Shown: one piece after another, positions 44,775 through 56,599 of the stretch
Numbering within the stretch: position 1 is the first letter of the stretch
Layout of the letters: each line of letters opens with the position of its first letter
Assembly (NCBI RefSeq): GCF_958450345.1
Contig: NC_088780.1
Span: 24,277,167-24,341,166, forward strand
Reading direction: 5' to 3'
Origin: Calliphora vicina
Lineage: Eukaryota; Arthropoda; Insecta; Diptera; Calliphoridae
Length of the DNA: 64,000 nucleotides
Program-made: the position numbers and the translations under genes
Notes under the pieces: model-generated
What the model was told of the DNA's origin: nothing
Databases searched by the model: none
The model's input: only the letters and a program-made list of their open reading frames with translations

Positions 44775-46217
44775 TAGGGGGCGGATTTATATGCAAATGC
44801 ATGTATTTTCTCGAACGTCCAAAAACAATGTAGACTAATTATCTATCCGAATCGCACATTTTGCTGCAAAATGGCATCGATTTGTTAGTGCATATTTTTG
44901 CATATTTTATTGATAATGCATATTTTGTTATATTTTACTTCAAAATGCATATTTATATGCATATTATGCCAATTTTTAATAAAAATATAATTTTTTGTCG
45001 TTAATGGGCAATACATTGTTTCGACCAAAAATTTGTTGTCGAATTTGTTATAGAAATAGCAGTAAATGTTATCGACTAACTTCTTTCGACATCGAGAAAC
45101 TGGCATTAAGTTCTTCATTTCTCTATCAGTAATTGAAAATTATCATTTCAAAACATTATTCTTCAAAAAAGTTTAGTTTTTTTAAGTATCAAAAATTCAT
45201 TAAATGTATCGAAAAACATTCATATTTGTTTTCATTGCAAATTCGATTTATTATAGATTTCGTTATCGAAAGATTTTGTAACTTCACATACACAGTTACC
45301 GTTCCTGACAGTCTTTTCTAAGCAGTTCTACGAGACTGTCGTAAACAAGTGATTTTGGATAACTTAGAGACAAATGCACTACACAATTAACGTTTAACCT
45401 TCGCTTTACCAATACCCACCCGGGTGACCACTTCGTTTTTATTGGTTTAATATTTTTTTAATTTTGTTTCGATTTAAATGAAATTTATACTCACTGAACT
45501 AATTTTAGAGTTCTATAGAATATAATAGAAACATTTTAAACTTTTTATAAGGTTTTTTTAATTTTTAAAAATTTTGTTCGTCGCATATACTATGTATAGA
45601 AGTGCAGGACCACCCGGTTGGGTATTGGTAAACCATGTACATAAAAAAACCTTTGGTAAAGCGAAGGTTAAAGTCCCTACTCTCTGCATTACAAATAGCA
45701 CGTCAAATGACCCAAAATATATAAATTGGAGTCAGCCAAGTGATCAGATATTATTAACATTTTCCGTCTATAAGGGATACATTTACTAATTGCTTAATTG
45801 CTGGGTTATTACGAGATAAAAATTAAAGTTAGATGCTACTTACATCACGATCAAAATATTGATGATTTTAAAAGGAAAGTCACAATATAGAAGCTATAAA
45901 GATTATGGCTTTAAACTACTATTCATACCAAGATATTACAATTAATATATCCATCGTTTTTTCAGTAGAAAAATTATTTTAAAAATAGTTTTAGAACTTT
46001 AATTGTTTAATTCCTGGTATAATTTAAAGATTTCTAACTGCTGGCAACAGTGTTATGCATTTTTTGGACATTTCGAAATCCATACTTAATTATTTTATGT
46101 TTCTGCATAAAAATATAAGTGCATATTTTTTAAATTTTTAGGTCATATTTTGATTTTGTTGAAGCATATTTTAGGCGCATATTTTCCAATAATAAATGCA
46201 TGAAAATCCGCCCCCTA
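44775..46217. mobile_element. Non-autonomous hAT-like element (1,443 bp), 8-bp duplication
   Basis: The perfect TIRs TAGGGGGCGGAT and ATCCGCCCCCTA are flanked by CTTATCAC at 44767-44774 and 46218-46225. The 8-bp TSD points to hAT. The interior is AT-rich, with TGCATAT repeats near both ends and no transposase. It carries the nested TTAA element 45398-45667. Confidence 0.88.
45398..45667. mobile_element. piggyBac-type MITE (270 bp), TTAA duplication
   Basis: The TIRs CCTTCGCTTTACC and GGTAAAGCGAAGG are flanked by TTAA at 45394-45397 and 45668-45671. A second inverted pair, CCAATACCCACCCGGGTG and CACCCGGTTGGGTATTGG, lies inside. Its 71-residue reading frame overlaps the right TIR and is not a gene. 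It is the innermost of three nested elements. Confidence 0.88.
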
Positions 46218-47001
46218 CTTATCACTATACGGAATTTTGCTCATTGTATTAATAGTCACAATCAAACAATATAAATAGTTATTTTCGAATATCTGGAGTA
46301 CTATAATTGTGAAAGTCTTCAAATTTCATACGAATCAATTTGTTATCACTGCATGAAGTTCAACGAAAATTAGTATGGATCGGAAGTGGGGGTGAGTCAC
46401 CTTCCATAAAAAGTAAATAGTTATTTGTAAATATTTTTAGAACTATAATTACGATATACTTCAAACATTGTCCGAATATCTCACTTATAGTTTTCAATAG
46501 TCTGGCTGAGAATTATTTTTGTGGCCGAGGCCCCTCCCATTCAAAGTATTTTCGAATATCTGCAGAACTATAATTGTGAGTCTTCAAACTTTATACGAAT
46601 CAATTTCTTTCACTGCATACGGTTTAACCAAAAAAGGTAGGGATCGGATCAGGGATGAGTGCCCTACCAAACAAAGTAAATAGTTATTTCTAAACAACTT
46701 GAAAACCAAAATTACAATATTCATCAAACTTTACATAAATTGTCTGAAAATTGACGGAATTCGACCATTTGAAAGTGAAAAATTAATTTAATATATTTAG
46801 AGAACTGTAACCGTAAAAGTATTTAAACTTTGTGTGAATTCATTTATCATCACTGTAATAGGAACAGTGGGTATGGATACAAGGTACTTAGTCAATTTTG
46901 AATATATGAGTAACTAAAATTGCATGATTCTTCAAACTTTCTCCGAAATATTTTTTTATTTTACTCTGACAGGGGTAGCGAAGCGCACCGGGTCAAGCTA
47001 G

Positions 47002-48180
47002 TTTATTATAAATGTTAGATCTAGATTTAAGTTTCTAGTTTGTAAGGATTTTTCGTATCCATAGAGTAAATAAATAAATAAAATATCGACCTTAGCTGTA
47101 TCGAAAAAGTCTAAAATAAGGGTCACCTTAATAAGCATATTAAAATAAAATTTTTACTACTTACTACTACAGCAAGCATTTATTTAAATAAACTTTATTA
47201 ATTATAATAAATTAATGTTAAAATTTTAATTGAAATAAATGAAATTTAATAGAATAAACAATAAGATGTCAGTGTTTGTTCTTAATATAAAAAAACCCCA
47301 ATGTTAGTATTTGTTTATTATTATTTCCAAAATTCGAAATATAAATAAATAAATTTATGCGGTTTAACAAATAACAATACAATAGAGGTTTTAGTGGTCA
47401 TAAATTGAAATTTTATAAAATCAATGCATTATGTACAACAACTAAACTTACATAACTATACAATTAACCATAAATATAATGAACAATAGTTTAATATATT
47501 CAAAATGATAAGATTCATTTTATAAAGGGTTGTTTTTAAGCAACATCCACTGTCAATACTAATCCACTGATGCAAATCCATGTGTTACTGTTTATTTAAA
47601 GCTTTTCTAAACAATCACATATTTTTAGGCGTGAGTTGGAAAAAAAATGAACAACAGTTTTGTACATAATAATAAACTTTAAAAAAATGCTAAAACTAAG
47701 TAAATTATTAATTTTTTTTTATATGCATTAATATTAAATTTATTTGTTTATTAATTTTAACATAATGTTTTGTGGTTTTAATGTTACATTGTTACTTGTA
47801 TTCGTTCGTATTTATAAACCTATATTTTTTAAATTAATTACTAATACTGCTGGCACATTTATTAATTATTTTGTTTGTTATGTGTTTTTTCCCTTTTTAA
47901 AAATTCTAAATTAATTATGTAGAACGTGTAAATACTCGTGCGCTTGTTGTTTTTTTTTTAATAATTTGTTGAATATGCGGTTTGTTATTATAGACTTAAA
48001 TTGTATTTATTTAAAAATTATAATTATTTGTTCTTTACATTAAATTTAGAATTGAGTTGGTTAATTATTAAAAAACTACTTAAAGTTTGTATTAGAAATA
48101 AATACTTCAATTATCACACATATGTATTAAGTTTAGTAATTTTGAATTTATTTATGACAAAAACTAATTTATTTCATAAA
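47002..48180. other. AT-rich stretch, no gene seen
   Basis: It starts with a TAAATAAATAAATAAA tail (47070-47085) that may mark a LINE 3' end. Otherwise it is low-complexity AT-rich DNA with no supported feature. Confidence 0.4.
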
Positions 48181-48182
48181 AA

Positions 48183-48300
48183 AGTTAGAAAGTATAGTCG
48201 GTAAAGCCCGACCATATGATACCCTACACCAATCTAATTATGGACAAATCGCCATTAAATTAGGCGGCATAACTTGAATTTTATTTTAATACCAATATTT
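48183..48300 (-). repeat. CCTACACC-family repeat end, truncated
   Basis: AAAGTATAGTCGGTAAAGCC followed by GACCATATGATACCCTACACC marks one end of the family. The copy stops within about 120 bp, where mariner sequence begins. Confidence 0.6.
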
Positions 48301-48307
48301 TTCAACT

Positions 48308-48541
48308 TGCGATGAATAATGGATCCATTACGATAACCTGAAGTGTAAAAGATCGTACGTGAAGCCCTGCCAAACAGCCAAATAGACGCCAAAGCTAATA
48401 GCAATGGCGCTAAGGTAATACTCTGTATGTTGGGCACCATACGAATAGAAGATGTATTTCAGACATACCAAATGTCTGAAATTCTGCTTGAACGCTACAA
48501 AAGAAAATAATTTTAGCACCGAATGATTCCTTACGATGAAT
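48308..48541 (+). pseudogene. Mariner transposase fragments, left part
   Basis: On the plus strand, DE-stop-WIHYDNLKCKRSYVKP is followed by a damaged HGAKV-like segment. A second piece, MSEILLERYKRK-stop-F-stop-HRMIPYDE (about 48460-48541), belongs upstream of it in an intact transposase, so two overlapping mariner fragments are joined here. The second is cut at 48542 by the long-inverted-repeat element and resumes after 50256. Confidence 0.7.
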
Positions 48542-48542
48542 A

Positions 48543-50256
48543 ACACCGTCCGACAAATAGAGAAACAAATCGTTAGACACGAACCAGATGATATACGTCT
48601 GAAACTATAAATTTAATGGAGAAAACTGTGTTTTCAGTTTTTCATTTCGTGATCCTGTGCCCTTTTTTAAGGACTTCAAAGTTTCAATGAAGTACACTTT
48701 TCAAAAAATATTTAAAAATACTCCTGCTATTCCAACATTGACAAATTGTATGTCAAAAGAACAACAAGAGTTGTGAAATATTTTGTATTATCTTTATTTT
48801 ATCCTGTAAGGATCAAAAGATGTCAAAAGTATCCTTTAAAATGTTTATCCTTTAATATCCTTTAAGACTGCCAATAAATTCCTTTTAAAAAAATAGTGCG
48901 TTAAAGACCCAAATATTCTATATTAAATCTCAAAATTTCATCCTTTATTTATAAAGGTCAAATTAAAATATAAAAAAAATTTATTAGTATACAAAAAAGT
49001 TTTATTAAGAAAAGTGCATGTTGATAAACTACACCACCATAGTGGGGGAGGTATAATGGGTTAGGGCTGTTGTTTGCAACATACCAAAATATTGCGCCAA
49101 CACCCACCTTAAAATATACCAATCTGCTCAGGATCTCTGAGTCGACTAAGTGATGTCCGTCCGTCTGTCCGTCCATCCATGTAAACCTTGTAATCAAACT
49201 ACAGGTCGCAGGTTTAAAGATAATGCGAAAAATTTGGCACAAACCTTTATATTGCCCCAGGCTATTGAATTTGGTTAGAATCAGCCCATTATTTATCCTA
49301 GCCCCTATACAATTGGCTTATTTGAAAATAGTTAAGCTCTCATAAATATCTTAATTATAAACATATTCAAACCAAATTCAGCACAATTAAGTTGTATGTA
49401 TGCCATACTCTCACGACCAAATTTCGTGACGATCGGTCAACAATATTCCATAGCTCCCATAGAAGCAACATTCTCGAAAATGTCATTAATATACATAAAT
49501 CTCTGAAATATGTCAGTATCCAAACAAAATTCAATACAAATATGTTTCATATATTCGCAATTCATCCCACCAAATTTTGTGACGATTGGTCCATAATTAG
49601 TCACAGCTGCCCACTACCGAAAATGTGTGTATTCAAATAAGATTCAAAACAAGTAAGTTTCATATCAAAAGAAAACTCTTTATAATCATATACCCGGTGT
49701 AGCGTATCATAAGGTCGGGCTTACCAGACTATACCATTTTAATTGCGTATTAAAAAGTCTTCTTCATTGCTTTTCACAACGCATTTTGTTATATTTTTTT
49801 CGAATGAAATATTAAAATAAAATATAAAAAATCAAATAATTCAAATTTTAAATATTTTTTAACACTTAAGTAGTTAAGATAGAAGGATAAAATTTTGGCA
49901 TGTGGTATTCAATATTTGGATCTTTAACATACTATTTTTTTAAAAAAAAATTATTGGAAATCTAAATGGATATTCAAGGATACAAATTTGAAAGGACATT
50001 TTTGACATCTTCTGATCCTTACAGGATAAAATAAAAATAATACGAAATATTTTACAACTCTTGTTGATCATTCGACACCAAACTTGACATAGTGGAATGA
50101 TCAGAAGTATTTTAAAAGTATTTTAAATTTTAAGTCCTTTTAAAAGGAAACAGGATCACGAAATGAAAAACTGAAAACGCAGTTTTTCTCCATTTAATTT
50201 ATTGTTTCAGATGTATATCATCCGGTTAGTGTCTAATATTGAATATCGTACGGTGT
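48543..50256. mobile_element. Long-inverted-repeat element splitting a mariner (~1.7 kb)
   Basis: Left ACACCGTCCGA.. and right ..TATCGTACGGTGT are the ends. The inverted match continues through GTTAGACACGAACCAGATGA / TCATCCGGTTAGTGTCTAA, AGTTTTTCATTTCGTGATCC / GGATCACGAAATGAAAAACT and CCTGTAAGGATCAAAAGATG / CATCTTCTGATCCTTACAGG, so the arms are about 300 bp. It contains a nested CCTACACC-family repeat. The class is unknown: the interior has no transposase. Confidence 0.7.
49018..49740 (+). repeat. CCTACACC-family repeat, nested copy
   Basis: It starts CTACACCACCATAGTGGGGG and ends GGTGTAGCGTATCATAAGGT..ACTATACC. It includes the GTCCGTCCGTCTGTCCGTCC block. It is inside the long-inverted-repeat element. 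Confidence 0.65.
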
Positions 50257-50760
50257 AATCGATACATGAGAAGCCCGGCCAACCAGCTGTATCGATATCA
50301 AAGCCAAAAATCCATGGCGCTAAACTAGTGCTCTATATTTGGTGGGACCAAAAGGGTCGTATTTATTTTGAGCTTCTAAAATCGGGCCAGACCATCGCAG
50401 GGCACTTGTACTGAACACAACTGATTCGTCAAGAATATGCTGCCTTATATGAAACCGTAATATTCCATTATGACAAGAAGCGGTGGGGAAGTTTTACCTC
50501 ACCAGCCTTATAGTCCTTACCTTGACCCGTACGACCACTATTTGTTTCGATCGATGCAGAACGCTCTCTCTGACATACGCTTCACTTCAGAACTGGAATC
50601 ATTTTTGGGCTACAAAGTTGAGCAGTTCTTTTGGAGCGGAATCCATATGTTGCCAGAAAGATGGGAAATGGTTAATATTTTGAATAAATTTATATTGTAC
50701 AAATGTTTCAAAATAAAAGCTAAAAATTTAAAAAAATGGTGCATTTTTACTCATACTATA
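50257..50760 (+). pseudogene. Mariner transposase, right part
   Basis: The readable segments in several frames are EKPGQPAVSISKPKIHGA, YIWWDQKGRIYFELLKSG, VIFHYDKK, then SPYLDPYDHYLFRSMQNALS and SGIHMLPERWEMV. YSPYLDP shows the third catalytic Asp motif (SPDLAP) changed. It is the same family as 5410-6040, with multiple frameshifts, and is dead. Confidence 0.75.
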
Positions 50761-52170
50761 AATTATATAATTTTCTGCCACAAATTCATTAAACGTTAAT
50801 AACCATCAACATTTAATTATATCTACATATTTTGAAAAGGAAATAAAAAGCAACAAACATTAGTTTTTTTTGTTAACACCTACACTTACAAACACACTCT
50901 TACATTCCAGCCTAAAATCATGCTGTGAAAAGTATCACGTCCTTTTAATATTTTTTTCACACCAGCACTTTGTTTGCTTTCTTATTTTTTTAGCTTTTTG
51001 TATTTGGCTCTTAACATATTTCATGCCAACTAATGATTTGTAGCCATACTTATTGCCGCGGTCAGGAATTTTTTTTTTTTTATTGGCATTTTTGCCTCCT
51101 TTTTAACTGCAATTCTTTTTTTTTTTGCTTTAGCATAATTTCTATTCCTTTTTGCTCTTCTAATACATATTTTTATAATTTGTAAAGGACTATAGGTGAA
51201 GAAACACCCAATTCCAGTATTTTTAAATATAATACACATACGTTTAGGGTATATGCAGGAAGTAAGTAAAGCATGTTTGCTGCTCTGTTGGTAATATTTA
51301 AAGTAAAGTGGGAAAATGTGAAAATAATTTGTTGGCATATTATTTAAAAAAAAATATGTGTTGGAAAGTGGAGTTAGCAGAAGTACTTAAACCGGTGTAA
51401 AATTGTGTTGTATTTATACTTAGGACATTTTGAGCTACTTATGTTGCATTAGCAATGTTTCGAGTAGTTAATTTTGATTCTACGTTAATATTGTTCTTGG
51501 CAGTTCTCAATATCATCGTCATATCAATTTTGATATATTTTTTGTCAGAATTAAATCATTTAAAATGCAACACTATAAAACACTTGATTTACTTGATGCC
51601 TTTTGCATTAATAGTGGACCAAAAATAAGTAAAATTTTGACTGCATGGTTCTCATGTAAAATCTGGTTTGCACACAAAATGGTTTCCCCAAAAGCAATTT
51701 TTTACAAATGCCGTTTTTTCACAGATGAAGAGTATATAATATTCTATATGATCGAATATAGAAATCCTAAATATTTTTTTCCTGCTTGCTTAATAAAAAA
51801 TAAAATATTTTTTTTGTTTTCTAAACATGGGTGTTTTATGAAATTATCGTTGTTTTTTCTTTCATTAGCTGTACGAGGGAAGACTGAAAAGTGCGAATGA
51901 GCATAAAAAATATATTTATTGGAGATCACGTTTTGCCTACCGATTTTCAATACTAAATTCTTAGGTCAGTTATAATTATTTTATGTAATTTGGACGCACG
52001 AGTGTTTCACAGAGACAGAGATATGAGAATAAGGACAAAATTTCAGAACAATGAAGATATATACTTTGTTGGCTCATATTGAAAATAGACATTATAGGTG
52101 CATGGTTTACGCTAGCACTCACAAAAACGTCCCCCCGGAATACTGTTTGATCAGTAATAAATATTTTAAT
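50761..52170. other. AT-rich stretch, no gene seen
   Basis: The 102-residue minus-strand frame (51030-51338) and the 111-residue plus-strand frame (51565-51900) are low-complexity and match no family I know. At 51870 TACGAGGGAAGACTGAAAAG resembles a mariner terminal repeat, unproven. Confidence 0.4.
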
Positions 52171-52423
52171 TATGCGGCAAATCTGCTAAAATTGTGTACA
52201 CATTTATGCTAAGTACTCTGAAATTATACTGTAAAGTGTGGCGAAAATCAGCCAACGTTTGTTTTAAGTCCGTCTCAGAAAATTAGCTGATCTTTTGTAT
52301 TTATTTTCTAATAATTAATATCGCAATGAAATTGGATACAAACTAGTTTTCTTTCTACCAACTGTTGTGAGGATCGCTGAATAATTGACCATATAACATT
52401 TTTATGTTAAATTATCAAAAAAG

Positions 52424-53201
52424 GATCACTCACATTTCTGAACAAAAATCGATTTTTTATATAAAAACTCAAAATATCTAAATTCGCTAATAACTTGGCC
52501 AATAAGCGTTTAATCAAAAAAGGAGCTCGATCTGTGATCACTCATATTTCTCAACAAAAATCGATTTTTTATATAAAAACTCGAAATATCTAAATTTGCT
52601 AATATCATGGCCAATAAGCGTTTAATCGAGAAAAAGAGCTCGATCTGTAATCACTCATATTTTTGACAAAAAATCAATTTTTTATATAAAAACTCAAAAT
52701 ATCGAAATTTGCTAATATCTTGGCCAATAAGCGTTTAATCAAGAAAAGGAGCTCGATCTATGATCACTCATATTCCTCAACAAAAACCGGTTTTTTATAT
52801 AATAACTCAAAATTTTTAAATTCGCTAATAACTTGGCCAATAAGCGTTTAAACATGAAAAGGAGCTCGATCTGTGATCACTCATATTTCTGACAAAAAAT
52901 TGATTTTTTATATAAAAACTCAAAATATCTAAATTCGGCAATATATTGGCCAATAAGCGTTTAATCAATCTGTGATCACTCATATTTCTCAACAAAAATA
53001 GATTTTTTTATATAAAATCGCTAATAATATGATCACTCATATTTCTGAACAAAAATCGTGTTTTTATATAAAAACTCAAAATATCTAAATTCGCTAATAA
53101 CTTGGCCAATAAGCGTTTAATCAAGAAAAGGAGCTCGATCTGTGATCACTCATATATATTTCAGACCAAAATTGTATTACTTATATAAAAACTCAAAATA
53201 T
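52424..53201 (+). repeat. Minisatellite, ~113-bp unit, about 7 copies
   Basis: Units begin GATCACTCATATTTCT and contain ATATAAAAACTCAAAATATC, TTGGCCAATAAGCGTTTAAT and GGAGCTCGATCTG. Starts are near 52424, 52536, 52649, 52761, 52874, 52972, 53030 and 53142. Units 5 and 6 are shortened by internal deletion. Confidence 0.92.
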
Positions 53202-53204
53202 GTA

Positions 53205-53780
53205 CACTCAGGTCTCGTTTTATGCGATAGATGCGTAAATCGCATAAAACGATACTCTAGCTTCATATAAAAACTAATGATTCGTTCCAAAATTCTGAAA
53301 AACCGCATAAATTCAAATTTTAACTAAAAAATTAGAACAAAATCGCATAAAAAAATAATATTTATTTAATTTACTTAAACAATAAAAACAAAATACGTTA
53401 AAAAAAATAAACCAAAATATAATATTAATTCATTAATTACAGATAAAGTGAAAATGGTCCAAAAAAATGAGCTAAAACCATTTTTCAGGAAATTTTGTAA
53501 ATATGTATGATTAATTTGAATCACTGAATGTCTCCATCGTTTTGGAATTGGTTCAACGTCACTTTCATCATTAGATGATATAATCTTATTGTCATCATAT
53601 GGTAAAATATCATTAATAAATCTAGTAAATAGGGGACTACATCAAAGAATTTTTAGGGGCTTCAATTGGAAACTTGGTTTAAAAAAGCTTTAAAAAACAT
53701 CTAAAATTTCAAAATTCTAAAAAAAAAAATTTATTTAAAAATCGCATAAATTTGAATCCGCATTAAACAAGACCTGAGTG
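53205..53780. mobile_element. TA-flanked inverted-repeat element (576 bp)
   Basis: CACTCAGGTCTCGTTTTATG at the left and GCATTAAACAAGACCTGAGTG at the right are TIRs with a few mismatches, flanked by TA (53203-53204, 53781-53782). CGCATAAA motifs recur inside both ends. TA target and CACT ends suggest a Tc1/mariner/pogo-type MITE. A partial copy is at 12432-12735. Confidence 0.82.
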
Positions 53781-53899
53781 TACATTGATTTACATGTATT
53801 CTGTTGTTGCAAGACTTTTCAAAACGCTTCTCACAAATCGAATACAAGCATTTTTTTTAATTTGGACAGGACAACGTCTGTCGGTTCAGCTAGTTGTCA

Positions 53900-55100
53900 A
53901 TAAATACTTACATATTAAATCGTGAGTATGGCAAGATTCTGCACAACCGAATATACTACTTTTATTTGTTAATTTTTTACTTCCATATAACCTAGTTTTC
54001 ACTTTCATACGAATTTGATGTCTGTGATATACCTGAGTAAAGCTAATTTCTACATTATCATTTTACTTCCCGCATTTTAAATAAAGTTACTACTAAAAGG
54101 TATCTCTCACTAGTGACTGTTAAGTGTATTTTAAATTAAAATGTTTAATTGAAATTTAACACCGTTTGGTTTTTTAATTATTATTATAATTATTTTTCAG
54201 TTTTATCTAAAAATCACAAAAGTTTTTTGAAAATAAAAATATTTTAAAATCAGCCTCATACATTGTGTAGTTTTCCATACAATTTCCTATTTTCTTTGCA
54301 TTCTTATTTTGCAGAACAAAAAAAAAACAACGCAATAATTTATCTGAAATTGACACTTAATGAAGTATAAATATGACCTCATATAAAAATGGTTTTATAC
54401 AGCTGTTAAGAACAAAAAAAAAAAAAACGCAAAAGGAAAATAATTTTTGGGGGAATGTAGAGAAATTCTATATGAATTTATGGGCTTAAAAAAACAACAA
54501 AATTATGAAAATATTTTATTGCTCTAATAACTTGACCCTTTTTAAGTTTTTTTTTGTGAGTTTTCTTGTTACCAGATACAAAAGATACAAAAAAATGTTA
54601 TTTGATATTTTAAAATATTTGTAAAAAAAATTCACGTGCCTAAAAGCAAACTTAATACTTAGTAGCAAAAAAAACTAAATAAATAGAAAATACCTTCAAC
54701 ATATGTTCATTTTGTGTCCTTTATTCTTTGGTTAACTAAATAGTTCAGGGATTTTAAGTGGTTAAAGGGGGCTAGTATATATCTAGTAGTTGAAAGTTTT
54801 TCTTTGATCTTTTTTAGCAAATAAGTACCATTTACATATATGTTGATGTCTTAATGTCTTTGCAAAAAGGCGTATGTGGTTTTTAACATTTTTTTAGGAC
54901 AAAAAAAAAATATATTTTTAATATAAATTGGCACATGATCCTTTGTGGTAACAGAGTCATTGGAAATTGAACATCTAGGATGTGTGCCTCTAAGCTACAT
55001 TTTAACCATGCCATTTTCAATACTTAATGGAATAAAGACATTTGATGTTTATATTTTGGACTAAAAGACACAATGAAATTGTTCATGGTTAATTATAACA
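53900..55100. other. AT-rich stretch, no gene seen
   Basis: No supported coding region, RNA gene or bounded element; poly(A) runs only. Confidence 0.4.
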
Positions 55101-55106
55101 CTGTGT

Positions 55107-56400
55107 GTAATTTTTTGAGTCATGGAAATATAACCATATACGGATACAGTTTTGCCTATAGTCATGTCCTCTTTTTTATGGGCCCCCAAAGATTTGGGGT
55201 CTCGGGTCTCGGTGTAATTTTTGCAAAAAAGTTATAATTTTCTCAGGCTCATATCTTGCAAACAGTTTGGAATTTTGATTTACTCTCCGAGGCAAAGTTG
55301 TCGCCCTTGTCATAAAGAACAAAAATTGTGAATAAAATAAAATCAAAAAACTTCATCTTCAAGATCAAAATCGCAAAAAACTTCAAAAATTTCGAAATAA
55401 ATCAGTTTAAAGCTGCCTATAAGTATGCTTTAGTTTATAATAATTTAATAGTTTATGGCTCAAAACGCTTAATTCCTTTAGTTTTTATACCCTACACCAC
55501 CATAGTGGGGAGGGTATTATGCGTTTGTGCAGATGTTTGTAACGCCCAAAAATATTAGTCTAACACCCACCTTAAACTCGATTTAGAATCACATTCTGAG
55601 TCGACTAAACGATGTCCGTCCGTCTGGTTGGCTGGCTGGCTGTCCATGTAAACCCTGTGCGCAGAGTACAGGTCGCAATTTTGAAGATATTTCGATCAAA
55701 TTTGGTACATATTATTTTTTCGGCCCAAGGACCAAGCCTATTGAAACTGGCTGAAAGCGGCTCATTATTTCACCTAGACCCCATACAAATGTCCTCCCGA
55801 AAGTGGAGTTTATCGGTCATATATGTTTAATGTATATAGGTATCTACACAAATTTCGCTCCAAATAAGTTTTATATACACAAAATTCATGTCACCAAATT
55901 TTGTTACGATCGGTCCATAATTAGTCATAGCTCCCATATAGACCCGCTTCCGAAAATCACTTTAACGTGCATAAATCGCTTAAAAATGTTGGTATACTCA
56001 CAAAATGCAACATAGTAAACTTTCATATAGACATAAATCGCACGACCCAATTTCATGGTGATCGGTTAATAATTGGTCATAGCCCCCATATAAGTCCCAC
56101 TTCCGTAATTCACTCAAAAATATAAATTATTGAAATTTTAAAAGAAAAATGTTTTTGCTCTTTTATTTGGTGTAGGGTATTATATGGTCGGGATTGACCG
56201 ACCATACTTTCTTACTTGTTTTCTTACTAACTTATATTGACCTACATAAGCGGTATTAAGAATCATTCCTAGGAAGTTCATATGTTCCAGAAAGTTTTTT
56301 ATTGAGATCTTAGGTACATTTTTGTAGTTGATTGTTTCCTTGAATTTTGAACAGTTTGCTACCTATGGACCTGAGCAGGGGCAAAAAGGTAAAAAATATC
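55107..56400 (+). repeat. Composite repeat, copy 2
   Basis: Host-repeat blocks 55107-55484 and 56222-56400 match 38459-38884 and 39517-39700. Between them is a full CCTACACC-family element (see 55485-56220). The short ORFs here are repeat-derived. Confidence 0.7.
55485..56220 (+). repeat. CCTACACC-family repeat, full-length copy
   Basis: It starts ATACCCTACACCACCATAGT and ends TTGGTGTAGGGTATTATATG followed by a GGTCGG..CCGACC hairpin. The two ends are therefore inverted (CCTACACCA / TGGTGTAGG). Internal order: ACGCCCAAAAATATTAGTC, CCGTCCGTCTGGTTGGCTGG, GCGCAGAGTACAGGTCGCAA, CCCCATACAAATGTCCTCCC, then repeated CATAGCTCCCATATAGACC blocks. About 735 bp, non-coding, transposition class unknown. 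Confidence 0.8.
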
Positions 56401-56414
56401 GAATTTTTTAAAGT

Positions 56415-56565
56415 CTTTTTAATTTGGTGGGATGACTTTTGTATCATATTTGTGTTGAATTTTATTTGGATACTAATATATTTCAGACGGACGGACTGAT
56501 GGACATCGCTTAATTGACTCAGAAAGTGATCGTCCCCACTATGATGATGTAGGGTATAAATACTA
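56415..56565 (-). repeat. CCTACACC-family fragment, inverted
   Basis: GACGGACTGATGGACATCGC and GATGATGTAGGGTATAAATA are family landmarks in reverse. The copy is internally deleted. Confidence 0.5.
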
Positions 56566-56599
56566 TACACTACATTTTCATAAGACATTTTTAATAGTT

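Larger units (their letters stand above)
44280..47001 (+). mobile_element. Helitron-like element with ~170-bp internal repeats
   Basis: Repeated units carry GGGCGTGGCACCTCCCATA, AAGTAAATAGTTATTTTC, ATATCTGCAGAACTATAATT and TTTCTTATCACT (44290-44774 and 46226-46960). The right end is GGTAGCGAAGCGCACCGGGT..CAAGCTAG at 47001, followed by T: a hairpin plus CTAG as in Helitron 3' ends. It is interrupted by the hAT element 44775-46217. The 5' TC end was not pinned down and no Rep-helicase is present in it. Confidence 0.65.
52172..53893 (+). mobile_element. Helitron-like element with minisatellite core
   Basis: The 3' end is GACAACGTCTGTCGGTTCAG followed by CTAG (53890-53893) and T, with a small GACA/TGTC stem: the form known from Drosophila DINE-1/Helitrons. 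Upstream lies the 113-bp tandem array (52424-53201), a usual Helitron feature, and a block shared with 16.7 kb. The MITE 53205-53780 is inserted between the array and the 3' end. The left limit is uncertain. No helicase is encoded. Confidence 0.65.

Noticed and set aside
45574..45789. 71-residue ORF with GPPGWVLVNHV
   Set aside because: It overlaps the right TIR of a TTAA-flanked MITE.
51030..51338. 102-residue minus-strand ORF rich in Lys
   Set aside because: Low-complexity, no family resemblance, no codon or splice support.
52424..53201. CRISPR array
   Set aside because: Adjacent near-identical 113-bp units without spacers in a fly genome: a minisatellite.
55612..55830. 72-residue ORF and its relatives at 6555, 58454, 62282 and 62457
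   Set aside because: The same sequences recur in every copy of a dispersed DNA repeat, on either strand, with stops in many copies; no sign of coding selection.
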